DNA of 25,710 nucleotides from CAYTSW01 sp964440605 (GTDB lineage: Bacteria > Planctomycetota > Phycisphaerae > Phycisphaerales > UBA1924), in NCBI GenBank assembly GCA_964440605.1, contig CAYTSW010000028.1:1-25710 (forward strand), given 5' to 3'. How positions within the stretch are numbered: the first letter of the stretch is position 1; each line of letters opens with the position of its first letter. Shown piece after piece: positions 8,030 through 15,884 of the stretch. The notes beneath the pieces are model-generated. The model saw only the letters and a list, made by a program, of their open reading frames with translations, was not told the DNA's origin and made no database searches. The position numbers and the translations under genes are program-made.

Positions 8030-8584
8030 ATGACGTCGACGACTAGACCCGAGACGAACACCGGCGTCGGCGTCGACCTCCCGCCGGCGGCGCACAACGC
8101 GCGAACCAACATGGGGCGCACGCTCGCCGCCCTCGCCGACGAGACGCCGGTCATGCTCATCTTCCTGCGCCACTTCGGGTGCACCTTCTGCCGCGAGGCG
8201 GCGCAGGACGTCGCGGCGCGTCGCCCGACGGTCGAGCAACTCGCGACGATCGTCTTCGTCCACATGGGCCCGCCCGACCGCGCCGAGCGCTTCTTCAAGC
8301 GTTACGGCCTCGAAGACATCCAGCACATCCACGACCCGAAGCAGGAGCTCTACAACGCCTTCGACCTTCCCCGCGGCACGCTCATGCAGCTCTTCGGACC
8401 GGGCGTCTGGCTCCGCGGCTTCGTCGCCGGCATCCTCAAGGGCCACCTCGTCGGCCCCCTCTCGGGCGACGGCTTCCAGATGCCCGGCGTCTTCATGCTC
8501 CACGAGGGCACGATCACCCGCGCGTTTCGACACCGCAACGCGGGCACGCGGCCTGAATACTGCGAGCTGACGACGGCCGAGTGA
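8030..8584 (+). CDS. SelL-related peroxiredoxin-like protein (AhpC-TSA_2 / PRXL2 family)
   Basis: A 184-aa thioredoxin-fold protein. The strand VMLIFLRHFG runs into the redox site C51-T-F-C54 and then REAAQD, matching the AhpC-TSA_2/PRXL2 and SelL group, which places a CxxC (UxxU in SelL selenoproteins) at the start of the first helix. Later parts fit the family: VFVHMGPPDRAERFFKRYG, then a long loop with MQLFGPG, and the strand QMPGVFMLHEGTI, where the family usually has a Gly/Pro-rich turn before a core strand. There is no signal peptide, so it is probably cytoplasmic and a thiol-dependent peroxidase or reductase. No in-frame TGA is needed, so this is the Cys form. Its stop directly abuts the convergent thioredoxin gene. 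Confidence 0.85.
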   Translation: MTSTTRPETNTGVGVDLPPAAHNARTNMGRTLAALADETPVMLIFLRHFGCTFCREAAQDVAARRPTVEQLATIVFVHMGPPDRAERFFKRYGLEDIQHIHDPKQELYNAFDLPRGTLMQLFGPGVWLRGFVAGILKGHLVGPLSGDGFQMPGVFMLHEGTITRAFRHRNAGTRPEYCELTTAE

Positions 8585-9862
8585 TCAGCTCGCTTCCCGC
8601 GTGCGCTCGAGCAGGCGTTCGAGTTCGGCGCGGCGCTCGTCCGACCAGCCGTCGCGCTCCAGCGCCGCCTCGACGTGCTGGATCGCATGGGCGGCGCTGC
8701 CGGCGCGGTCCGCCGACTCCGCCAGCTCGTTATACACCGCGATCTCGTCGGGGTGCTTCCTCACCAGGTTCCGCGCGACGCGGTCGGCGTCACTCTGCTT
8801 GCCCAGCGCGAGCATGACCCCGTAGTAGTCGGCCACCTGACCGGCGAACCGCTCGCGGCTGCTGCGGAGCAGCTTGTCGCGCTCCGGCGCACCCGCGAAC
8901 CGCGTCTGCGTGTCCTTCGTGAAGAAGTCGTGCCATTCGAAGACCTGGATGACCGACCGCCGCAGATCGACGACCTGATCCGCGAGCTCGTACTCCTGCG
9001 CCCGGGCGAACACGCCGACGAGGTCATCGCCCACGCCATCAAGTAGATGGGTGCGCTGGGCCTCGTGGGCACGCCGTGCGAACGCGATCGTGTTCTCCTC
9101 TTCACCCAGGTCTTTGTTAATGCGGATGACATCGGTCGCATCGCCGCGGCTGCCCTCCCCGGCGACCACGCGGTCGGCCGCTGCGTCGCGGCGCTCGCGC
9201 AAGGCGTCTATCGCGGGCGGGTAGGCGCGGCCAAGGCGCACGATGCTGGCGAGCAGGAACGACGTCCGCACGCCACCCATGCCCGGGCCCGGATCATCGA
9301 AGACCTTGAGGTACATCGCGAGCGCTTCCTCGTGGCGCCCGGCCTCGACCAGCGCGTCGGCGGCCCGGATGGTCTTCTTGCCGTGCCCTTGTGTCTCGGC
9401 CGCCTTGGCCTCGTCCACGACTTCTTGCACGCGCTCCTGCTTGGTCCGACCGGCGAGGATCGGGCGCGCGTCGTTGATGAAGGCCTGCGGGCCCCGGAAA
9501 CCGACGATGCGGTCCATCTCCTCGCCGCTGGAGTCGATGAAGATGAGCGTCGGGCACGCGCGTACGGCGTAACGCCGCGCGAGGTCGGTCTGCTTCTCGG
9601 CGTCGATCTTCAGCGGCACAGTGTGCTGGTGCAGATACGCGCGCACCGACTCGTCCGGCCACGTCATACGGTCGAGCTGTTTACACGGGCCGCACCACGT
9701 GGTGTAGAAATCGATGAAGACCGCCTTCTCTTCGACCCGGGCCTTCTCGAGCGCCTGTTCGAAGCTCAGGCTGGAGAAGAGCGCGTCTCCGGCGTGAGCC
9801 GGGGCGCACAGAACAACGCTCGCGAGCGTCGCGGCAATCAGGTGCGGGTGCAGATGCATCAT
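8585..9862 (-). CDS. Exported thioredoxin-like protein with helical C-terminal domain (WCGPC)
   Basis: A 425-aa secreted protein and last gene of the MoxR-Bat cluster. A Sec signal peptide covers residues 1-24 (ends in APAHA). A thioredoxin fold of the DsbD-gamma/thioredoxin_7 type follows: VFIDFYTTWCGPCKQLD with C57 and C60, the strand VPLKIDAEK, and the cis-proline in ACPTLIFI. Residues from about 150 to 425 are alpha-helical and resemble tetratricopeptide-type repeats (for example EALAMYLKVFDDPGP and AVYNELAESADRAGSAAHAIQH). The start at 9862 overlaps the upstream gene's stop as ATGA, and a second ATG follows immediately. The expected role is disulfide reduction or exchange in the envelope, with the helical domain choosing a partner. 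It is a clear paralog of its upstream neighbour. Confidence 0.88.
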   Translation of the reverse strand: MMHLHPHLIAATLASVVLCAPAHAGDALFSSLSFEQALEKARVEEKAVFIDFYTTWCGPCKQLDRMTWPDESVRAYLHQHTVPLKIDAEKQTDLARRYAVRACPTLIFIDSSGEEMDRIVGFRGPQAFINDARPILAGRTKQERVQEVVDEAKAAETQGHGKKTIRAADALVEAGRHEEALAMYLKVFDDPGPGMGGVRTSFLLASIVRLGRAYPPAIDALRERRDAAADRVVAGEGSRGDATDVIRINKDLGEEENTIAFARRAHEAQRTHLLDGVGDDLVGVFARAQEYELADQVVDLRRSVIQVFEWHDFFTKDTQTRFAGAPERDKLLRSSRERFAGQVADYYGVMLALGKQSDADRVARNLVRKHPDEIAVYNELAESADRAGSAAHAIQHVEAALERDGWSDERRAELERLLERTREAS

Positions 9863-11259
9863 TCATCCTCGTCACGAGGGGCCGGGGATGACTTCAAGAT
9901 AAGCACATCCAGCCACGCCCGCAGCAACTCTTTCTCGACTTCCGTCCAATGGTCGCGGCCGAGCGCCTCGCGCAGCATTCGTTCGGACCGCGTTCGGTCG
10001 CCGGTGGCTTCGTACACGTCCGCGAGCAGGCCGACGATCATGACGTCCTCGCCTTCGGTCTTCTCGAAAGCCTCTTCGGCCAACGCGACGTGCAGCTCAT
10101 CGACGCGCCCGACTTCAATCGCCACGCGGGCAAGGCGACCAAGATGCGACGCGCCGAGGAACTCGGCGCGCAGGTGGGCCGCGTCCTCATCGCGACCAAC
10201 CGCGAGCATGACCTCGTAATGGGCGGCCAGCCTTGCGTCGATGCGTTCGACAACAGCCTGAGCCAGCACGGCATCGAGTTTGTATTCGCCTCCGAGTCGT
10301 ACAAGACGCCGCCTCTCCCGCGTCAGGCTCTCCGCCGATCCTCTCAGATCGATCGCCGCTGCGGCACGTACGTGCTCGTCGCGCAGAGCAAGGAGATCGA
10401 TGAGTTCTCGACCGAGCTCATGCGCGGCGTCATCGCGGCCCTGCGCCTTCAACTCGTCGAGCAGCGTCAAGGACGCCTCGACCTCGCCGAGCGCCCGATC
10501 GATGGCACCGATCGTCCGAAGATCGCGCAGCTCGTGTGAGCCGTCGCGTACGCGTTGGAGAGCCGTGCTGCGTAGCTCACGGAGCGCGACACGCGCAGGC
10601 GGGTGTTGCGCAGCGAGCTCGCCGATCGCGGGCACAACGACCCAGTCTCGCGCCGCCGCAGTCAGCGGATCGTCGTCCTGATAGGCGTACAGCAGGGCAT
10701 CAAGAGCATCGGCGTGACGGTGGACGCGGCTGAGCGATTCAGCCGCCCGGACGCGTGCCAGCCCGCCCTCCCACTGGGCGTCCTGAATCTGGAAGTTCGC
10801 CACGTACTCGTCATCAAGCGACGGTGTGACCGCAACATCTGCGAACCAGTTCCGCTCACCGAAGATCTCGACCCGCACGCGCCTCACAAACGCTTCCGGC
10901 TCGATGTACCCCGTCAGTCGCCCGCGCTCCGTGCCGTCGCGGTGGATGAAGAGCATCGTTGGGTACGCACCGACGCGGTACCGCCGGCGCAGCTCGGGGT
11001 GTTGATCGGCGTCGAGCTTCAGCGGCACGGTGTGCTCGGTGAGGAACGCCTGCACGTCGGCGTCGGCCCACGTCGTCCGGTCGAGCTGCTTGCACGGCAC
11101 GCACCACTCGGTGAAGAAGTCCACCATCACCACCTTGCCCTCGTCGCCGGCGCGCTCGAGCGCCTGCTCGAACGTCGAGTTGACAAAGGGCTCCGCCGCG
11201 GTCGCCGGCGCGACGAGGACAATGGACCACAGGCTGCTGATGATGACGAACGGGCGCAT
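9859..11259 (-). CDS. Exported thioredoxin-like protein with helical C-terminal domain (WCVPC)
   Basis: A 466-aa paralog of the next gene in the operon. I place the start at 11259 because a GGAG lies six to seven bases upstream and the protein then begins with a signal peptide (MRPFVIISSLWSIVLVAP, cleavage near TAAEP). The longer start at 11298 would add 13 charged residues ahead of it. The thioredoxin fold carries FFTEWCVPCKQLDRTTW with C53 and C56, VPLKLDADQHPELRRRYRV and the cis-proline in AYPTMLFI. The remaining 310 or so residues are helical, with repeat-like segments and a C-terminal EVEKELLRAWLDVLIL. The dipeptide between the cysteines is VP here and GP in the paralog, so redox potential or partners may differ. 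It starts 94 bases after batE and is probably part of that transcript. Confidence 0.85.
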   Translation of the reverse strand: MRPFVIISSLWSIVLVAPATAAEPFVNSTFEQALERAGDEGKVVMVDFFTEWCVPCKQLDRTTWADADVQAFLTEHTVPLKLDADQHPELRRRYRVGAYPTMLFIHRDGTERGRLTGYIEPEAFVRRVRVEIFGERNWFADVAVTPSLDDEYVANFQIQDAQWEGGLARVRAAESLSRVHRHADALDALLYAYQDDDPLTAAARDWVVVPAIGELAAQHPPARVALRELRSTALQRVRDGSHELRDLRTIGAIDRALGEVEASLTLLDELKAQGRDDAAHELGRELIDLLALRDEHVRAAAAIDLRGSAESLTRERRRLVRLGGEYKLDAVLAQAVVERIDARLAAHYEVMLAVGRDEDAAHLRAEFLGASHLGRLARVAIEVGRVDELHVALAEEAFEKTEGEDVMIVGLLADVYEATGDRTRSERMLREALGRDHWTEVEKELLRAWLDVLILKSSPAPRDEDE

Positions 11260-11353
11260 GACGATCTCCGAGCGGTCGAGGGCGCGGTCATCGCGCACGT
11301 CGGTTATTGGGTCAAGCGAGGCTGGTGTTTCGACGCGGCCCGCGGACCGCGGT

Positions 11354-12157
11354 TCACGCGTCGGGGTTCACGCGCTCGACGCCGCGGCGGGAGACCCACG
11401 TGACGCGGTCGCCCGCGAGCCGCAGCCGGACCCACGAGCCGCGCTCCTCCTGGATCCAACCCTCCACGCCTGACGTAAGTGGCTGGGAGAACGTTTGCGA
11501 GTATGTGTCGGCGGGGCCATCGCGAGCGATCAGCTCGTCGGCGACGACGACGGCCGCTTCGTTGTTCGCCTCCGACGCGGCCTGAACGACGAGCGACGCC
11601 AGCGGCAGCGCGCCGAGCACGAAGCACGGCAACGCGAGCCACGCGATTCCCGCAAGCGGGCGACACACCTTCACGATCAGCACGAGCCAGCCCAGCGCCA
11701 GGAGCGCCACGGCAACACCCGCGCGCACGCCAACCCCGATCCACGCGTGCCACGCCAGACCCTGCGCGATGGCGCCCGCCGTCGATTGGTCGGTCACCTT
11801 CGTTGCGACGCGCTCGCGGGCGACGCTCAGGTTGTGGCTCGCGTCGGCGAACGAGGGGTCCAGCCGGAGGGCTCGCCGGTACCAGACGATCGCGCGGCCC
11901 GTCTCGCCGATGAGCAGGCGGGCGTTGGCGAGGTTGTACATCACGCCGGCCGTGATGGCCGCGGGATCGTCGTCCATCAGCGCTTCGAGGTCGCTCGCGT
12001 ACGCCGCCAGTCGGGCGTCGGAGGCAAAGGGGTCTTCGGTGCGCACCGCCATGGCCGCATCGAAACGCTCCTCCAGTGCGACGAGTCGATCCAGCGGCTC
12101 GGCGAGCGCCGGCGGGGCGGACAGCAACAGGAGCACCGCGAGCAGCAGCGTGCGCAT
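11354..12157 (-). CDS. batE: BatE-like protein: TPR region, membrane helices, SH3-like C-terminus
   Basis: A 267-aa protein matching the BatE architecture of Bat (Bacteroides aerotolerance) operons. The signal peptide is residues 1-19 (MRTLLLAVLLLLSAPPALA). A TPR-like region follows, ending in YNLANARLLIGETGRAIVWYRRALRLDPSFADASHNL. Two hydrophobic helices (about 125-190) come next, then a bacterial SH3-like domain with SGVEGWIQEERGSWVRLRL and VTWV near the end. The start at 12157 is chosen because it shares one base with the batD stop (TGATG) and gives a clean signal peptide; the ORF extends upstream to 12298 without plausible protein sequence. The SH3-like domain probably faces the periplasm. 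Batch function is inferred from gene order and architecture, not from a known reaction. Confidence 0.85.
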   Translation of the reverse strand: MRTLLLAVLLLLSAPPALAEPLDRLVALEERFDAAMAVRTEDPFASDARLAAYASDLEALMDDDPAAITAGVMYNLANARLLIGETGRAIVWYRRALRLDPSFADASHNLSVARERVATKVTDQSTAGAIAQGLAWHAWIGVGVRAGVAVALLALGWLVLIVKVCRPLAGIAWLALPCFVLGALPLASLVVQAASEANNEAAVVVADELIARDGPADTYSQTFSQPLTSGVEGWIQEERGSWVRLRLAGDRVTWVSRRGVERVNPDA

Positions 12158-13959
12158 CAGGCGTCCCCCCGTAGCGAAGCGTCGTGACGCTGGATGATGG
12201 CGATGAGCTCCTCGCTCACGCCGCGAGTGGCGTTGGGTTCGCTGAGCCCGGCGTAGCGCGACGCTTCGCAGCCTTCGAGCAGTTCGACGAGCCTGCATCC
12301 GTCATCGCGGTCGAGTGGTAGGAGAACATCGCCCGCCTCGCGTGGCGTCATGGACGCCGCGGGCTTGCCCGTCACGCCCCCGAAGTAGTCGTACACCGCC
12401 CGCGCGAGCGCTCCGCCGTCGTCGCTCCGCTGCGCTTCGGAGCGCAACCGGGCGAGCGCCGTCTTCTTTATGCGAGCGGGGGCAGCGCCGGCGTTTCGTC
12501 GGCGCACGAGCGCTACCACGACGACGCAGGCGAAGGCGAGGGGAGGCAGCGCCACTGCCCCAACGAAGAGCGGCGACGTCAGGGCGCCGCGCGCGCTGGA
12601 CCCGTCGCGTGCCAACGCCTCGGCGGGCGAGGCGTTGGCGCGGATGCCGCGGTCATCGGTGTTCTCTTCGAGCGTGGCGCTCGGCGGTGTGCCGTCGGCG
12701 CCGACCGCGTCGCCCGCGTTCACGACGCGCCCGCCCCGCACCCGGACGGGGATCGGCTGGCTCGTCGCGAACTCGTAGCGCCCCGTGTCCGGGTTGAAGA
12801 AGGGCAGGCGCACCTCGGGGATCGCTTCGATCGCGCCGTCGAGCGGGCGGATGACCTGCGAGAAGACGACCTCCGCGCCGTCGTCGGTCACGCGTTCTTC
12901 TCGCTCGACGCGATCGCTCACGCGGAAGCGATCGACGAAGCCGCTCATGGAGTCGAGGTCGAGATCCGGCACGCGTTCGACCGGCTCGTTGCCCCGCACG
13001 CGCACCTGGAAACGGATGGGGTCGCCCACGCTCAGCTCGGTGACGTCGGCGCGGGTTGAGACGTCGAACGCGCCGACCAGGCCAGTGAACCCCGCCGGCC
13101 CGCCCTCGGGCAAGGGCAGGACTTCGAGTTGGACCGCGTCGGTCGTGGCGATCGCTTCGATGTTGCGCCGCCGCCCCTCGGACACGGTCGTGCTTGTGAT
13201 GACGGGGCCGATGGTGAACACGCCGGCTTCGTCCGGAATGACGAGCCGCGTGATGACGACGCCTCCCCACCGCTCGCCCTGTATCTGGCGTTGCGCGGGC
13301 TCGTACCACGAGAGCTCGCCGAGCCATCGCACGCCGCGCCCGCGCTGTGGCTCGCTCCCGCGGAGACGTTCGACGCGCATCCGCTCCCAGTCGCCGGCGG
13401 TCGTGAACTCCGGGAAGTTCATGTTCCCGGGAGAGAGGAGCGTGAGGCGGACGGGCACGGGCTGGCCGACGTAGACCGGCCCGTCGGGCATGTCGAGGAA
13501 CGCTCGCAGCGGACCGCGAGGCCGGGCCTCGTCGACCACGAGGGTGACGGGCGCCGTGACGAGCGTTTCGCCGTCCACTCGAACTTCGAAGGGCGGGATC
13601 TCGAACCGCCCCTTACGCGCGGGGAGCACGCGGTAGCGCTGGCGCCACGCCATCCGCTCATCACGCACCATCCGCCCGTTGATGACCTGCATGCTCGACG
13701 AGCGTTGCGTGCTGCTGCCGAGGCTGTCGAAGCGCAGGCCTTCGATCTCAGGGGTCTGCACGCCGCCTTCGGGCTCGGCGTTGTTCACGACGAGCTCGAG
13801 CAGCACCGGCTCCCCGACGCGTGTGCGGCGTGGTTCGATGGCGACGCCGACGGTCACTTCGTCGCTCTGACGCGCCCACGCCGAAGGCGCGAGCGACAGC
13901 GCGCCGAGCAGCAGGATGAGGACGAATCGGCGCACGATGGAGCAGCGAGCGGTGATCAC
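12157..13959 (-). CDS. batD: BatD-like membrane-anchored protein
   Basis: A 600-aa protein starting at GTG 13959, whose first four bases overlap the batC stop (GTGA). This start yields a good signal peptide (RRFVLILLLGALSLAPSAWA, within residues 10-30). The longer ATG at 14109 would read through batC coding sequence with an unlikely Arg/Ala-rich extension. The mature part is a long beta-rich extracytoplasmic region of BatD type, with VGEPVLLELVVNNAEP, YVGQPVPVRLTLLSPG and VGDPIRFQVRVRGNEPVERVPDLDL as repeated Ig-like units. A transmembrane helix lies at about 467-489, followed by a basic anchor VRRRN and a cytoplasmic helical domain of about 110 residues. BatD is thought to partner BatA/BatB on the outer face of the membrane. 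Confidence 0.9.
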   Translation of the reverse strand: MITARCSIVRRFVLILLLGALSLAPSAWARQSDEVTVGVAIEPRRTRVGEPVLLELVVNNAEPEGGVQTPEIEGLRFDSLGSSTQRSSSMQVINGRMVRDERMAWRQRYRVLPARKGRFEIPPFEVRVDGETLVTAPVTLVVDEARPRGPLRAFLDMPDGPVYVGQPVPVRLTLLSPGNMNFPEFTTAGDWERMRVERLRGSEPQRGRGVRWLGELSWYEPAQRQIQGERWGGVVITRLVIPDEAGVFTIGPVITSTTVSEGRRRNIEAIATTDAVQLEVLPLPEGGPAGFTGLVGAFDVSTRADVTELSVGDPIRFQVRVRGNEPVERVPDLDLDSMSGFVDRFRVSDRVEREERVTDDGAEVVFSQVIRPLDGAIEAIPEVRLPFFNPDTGRYEFATSQPIPVRVRGGRVVNAGDAVGADGTPPSATLEENTDDRGIRANASPAEALARDGSSARGALTSPLFVGAVALPPLAFACVVVVALVRRRNAGAAPARIKKTALARLRSEAQRSDDGGALARAVYDYFGGVTGKPAASMTPREAGDVLLPLDRDDGCRLVELLEGCEASRYAGLSEPNATRGVSEELIAIIQRHDASLRGDA

Positions 13960-15884
13960 CAGTCCTTCTCCACACGCGATGTGCCGCCCCGCCCGACGCC
14001 GCGCCCCTGCGAGGTGTTCCGACCCTCGCGCTCGGCTCGCAGCGCCCGCTCGCGTTCGAGCACATCGTTGAGCAACCGCGCGAGCTCGTCTTCCGTGGGC
14101 GGCCGCCAACCCGCGCCGACCTGGCCGGCCTGCTGGCTCATCTGCTCGCCCTGCTGCTGCATCTGCTGGGCCATGTCCTGCATCTGCTGCTCGCTCATCT
14201 GCTCCCGCATCTGTCGGGCCATCTCGGCGAGCTGCTCTTGGTCCATGCCCTCGGGCATCTGCCTCATCATGCGTTCCATCGCCTCCTGTGTCAGCCGCCG
14301 ATTCGCCCGCTCCAACGCCTGGGCGGCGTCGCGCTGCGCCCGGGCCGCGCGTTCCGGCTCACGTTGTTCGAGCGACTCCTCGGCCTCACGCTGTGCCCGC
14401 TCGAGCGCTTCCATCAGCTCGTCCATCGACGGTCCGCGCTGGGCCTCGAGCTCCTCGCGACGCTCGCGGATGCGTTCGTCGCGCGTTTCCCGCGCTTGCC
14501 GTTCGGACTCCAAACGCTCGAGACGCTCGCGCAGGCGTTCGGCCTGCTCGGACAGACGGCGCTGTTCGTCCGGCGACGCCGCCGCATCGGCCTGCCGCTG
14601 CGTCTGTTGAAGGCGCTGTTCCAACGCTTCTCGGATGCGCTCCATCGCTCGCTCGGCGTCGACCTGCTCGCCGGGCTGATCGTCGGGTTGGGTGGCCGGC
14701 TCCGGCTGCGCCTCCCGCGGCGTCGTCGACGGCTCGCGCGGCCCAGTCGGCTCCGACGCACGCCGTTCCGCCGTTCCCGGGCGCATCGCGCTCTGCTCCG
14801 CCTCGAGCTGGTCGAGGCGCTCGCGCAGCCGCTGCATCTGCCGTTCGAGGCGCTCGGCTTCCGCCGTGCCCATACCCCGCTGCGCGTCGGCCTGCATCTG
14901 TTCCAGGCGTCGATCCAACGCGTCGCGCACGCGATCCCGCGCCTCCTGAGCCGCGGCCTGATCGACCGGCGGCGCGGCAGACTCCTCGATCGCTGGGAAG
15001 TCTCCGGCGGGCTCGCCGGTCTCAGGATCCGAGCCCTCTGGCGGGAGCATCTGGTCCATCATCTGCCGCAACGCGTCGAGACGCTCGCGCGCTTCGCTCA
15101 GCCGCTGCTGATCCTCGAGTTGCTGGCGCAGCTCGTTATCCGTCGCGGGCGTGTCGCGCTCGGCGAGCGCCTCGTTCTCCTCGGCTTCGCGACGCTGCTC
15201 TTCAGCCGCCCGGGCGAGCTCTTGCGCCTGCTCGCGCAGCGACTCCATCATCTCGCCCGCGGCTCCCTCCATCGCCTCGCTCATGGCGCTCAGGTCGAGG
15301 GGCGGCGTGTCGGTGCGTTCGCGGGACGCCTCGAGCTCCGACAGCTTCGCCCGCAGACCGCGAGCCTCGTACCGCGTGATCTCCAGGTTTCGGGCCGCGG
15401 GTTCGAGTTCAGGCGTCAACTCCAACGCTCCGCGGAAGCGGCTCGCGGCGCGGTCGAGGTGCCGCAGCCGATCGCGCGCGATCGCTTCGGCGTCGGCTTC
15501 GACGCCCTCGGTCGAGTCCGAGCCCACCTGTCGCGCCCGCTGCGCTTCGATCAGCCCGAGGTGATACCGCGCCAGCGCCACCGCCTCCCCGCTCGCACCG
15601 GGCGACGCCTCCACGCGGCGCAGCAGACCGGAAGCACCGTCCATCTCTCCGATCGCGAGCAGCGCGATGCCGCGGTTGAGCAGCGCCTCCGCGGGCGGCT
15701 CTTCGGCCTCCATCGCACGGGCGTACCGGTCGGCGGCGGCTTCGTAGTCGCCCGCCTCGAACAGCGCGTTGCCTTCGAGGACGAGCGCGTGGGCATCAAA
15801 CTCGTCGGCGCGAGCGACGCCGCCCGCCGTCGCCGCGACGACCACGCCCGCCAACACCATCGCTCGAGTGACACCATCAAGCAC
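13956..15884 (-). CDS. batC: BatC-like TPR protein with long charged Gln/Glu/Arg-rich tail
   Basis: A 642-aa exported protein. Residues 1-26 form a signal peptide (ends in GVARA). TPR-like helices at about 28-165 include ALVLEGNALFEAGDYEAAADRYARAM and AEALLNRGIALLAIGE, the BatC hallmark. From about 170 to 600 the protein is dominated by Glu, Gln, Arg and Ala with heptad-like spacing, interrupted by a Pro/Thr-rich segment near 375-405, so several coiled coils joined by a flexible hinge are likely. The C-terminus ends in Gly/Arg-rich sequence with SRVEKDW. Bacteroides and Leptospira BatC proteins are much shorter, so the tail is an elaboration. The start overlaps the batB stop by 8 bases; the end overlaps batD by four. 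Confidence 0.85.
   Translation of the reverse strand: MLDGVTRAMVLAGVVVAATAGGVARADEFDAHALVLEGNALFEAGDYEAAADRYARAMEAEEPPAEALLNRGIALLAIGEMDGASGLLRRVEASPGASGEAVALARYHLGLIEAQRARQVGSDSTEGVEADAEAIARDRLRHLDRAASRFRGALELTPELEPAARNLEITRYEARGLRAKLSELEASRERTDTPPLDLSAMSEAMEGAAGEMMESLREQAQELARAAEEQRREAEENEALAERDTPATDNELRQQLEDQQRLSEARERLDALRQMMDQMLPPEGSDPETGEPAGDFPAIEESAAPPVDQAAAQEARDRVRDALDRRLEQMQADAQRGMGTAEAERLERQMQRLRERLDQLEAEQSAMRPGTAERRASEPTGPREPSTTPREAQPEPATQPDDQPGEQVDAERAMERIREALEQRLQQTQRQADAAASPDEQRRLSEQAERLRERLERLESERQARETRDERIRERREELEAQRGPSMDELMEALERAQREAEESLEQREPERAARAQRDAAQALERANRRLTQEAMERMMRQMPEGMDQEQLAEMARQMREQMSEQQMQDMAQQMQQQGEQMSQQAGQVGAGWRPPTEDELARLLNDVLERERALRAEREGRNTSQGRGVGRGGTSRVEKDW
14111..14240 (-). 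repeat. Met/Gln low-complexity repeat inside batC
   Basis: This stretch reads CTGCTG/CATCTG-rich on the plus strand and encodes a Met/Gln-rich run near residues 548-590, with units such as MAQQMQ, MREQMSEQQ and GEQMSQQ repeated several times. It is a slippage-prone tract within an otherwise Glu/Arg-rich coiled coil. Confidence 0.8.

Noticed and set aside
12155..12298. ATG at 12298 as start of batE
   Set aside because: The added 47 residues are Arg/His-rich and antagonise the signal peptide; TGATG coupling at 12157 fits the operon better.
13957..14109. ATG at 14109 as start of batD
   Set aside because: The extension overlaps the conserved frame of batC and reads as Arg/Ala-rich shadow; GTG 13959 gives GTGA overlap and a proper signal peptide.
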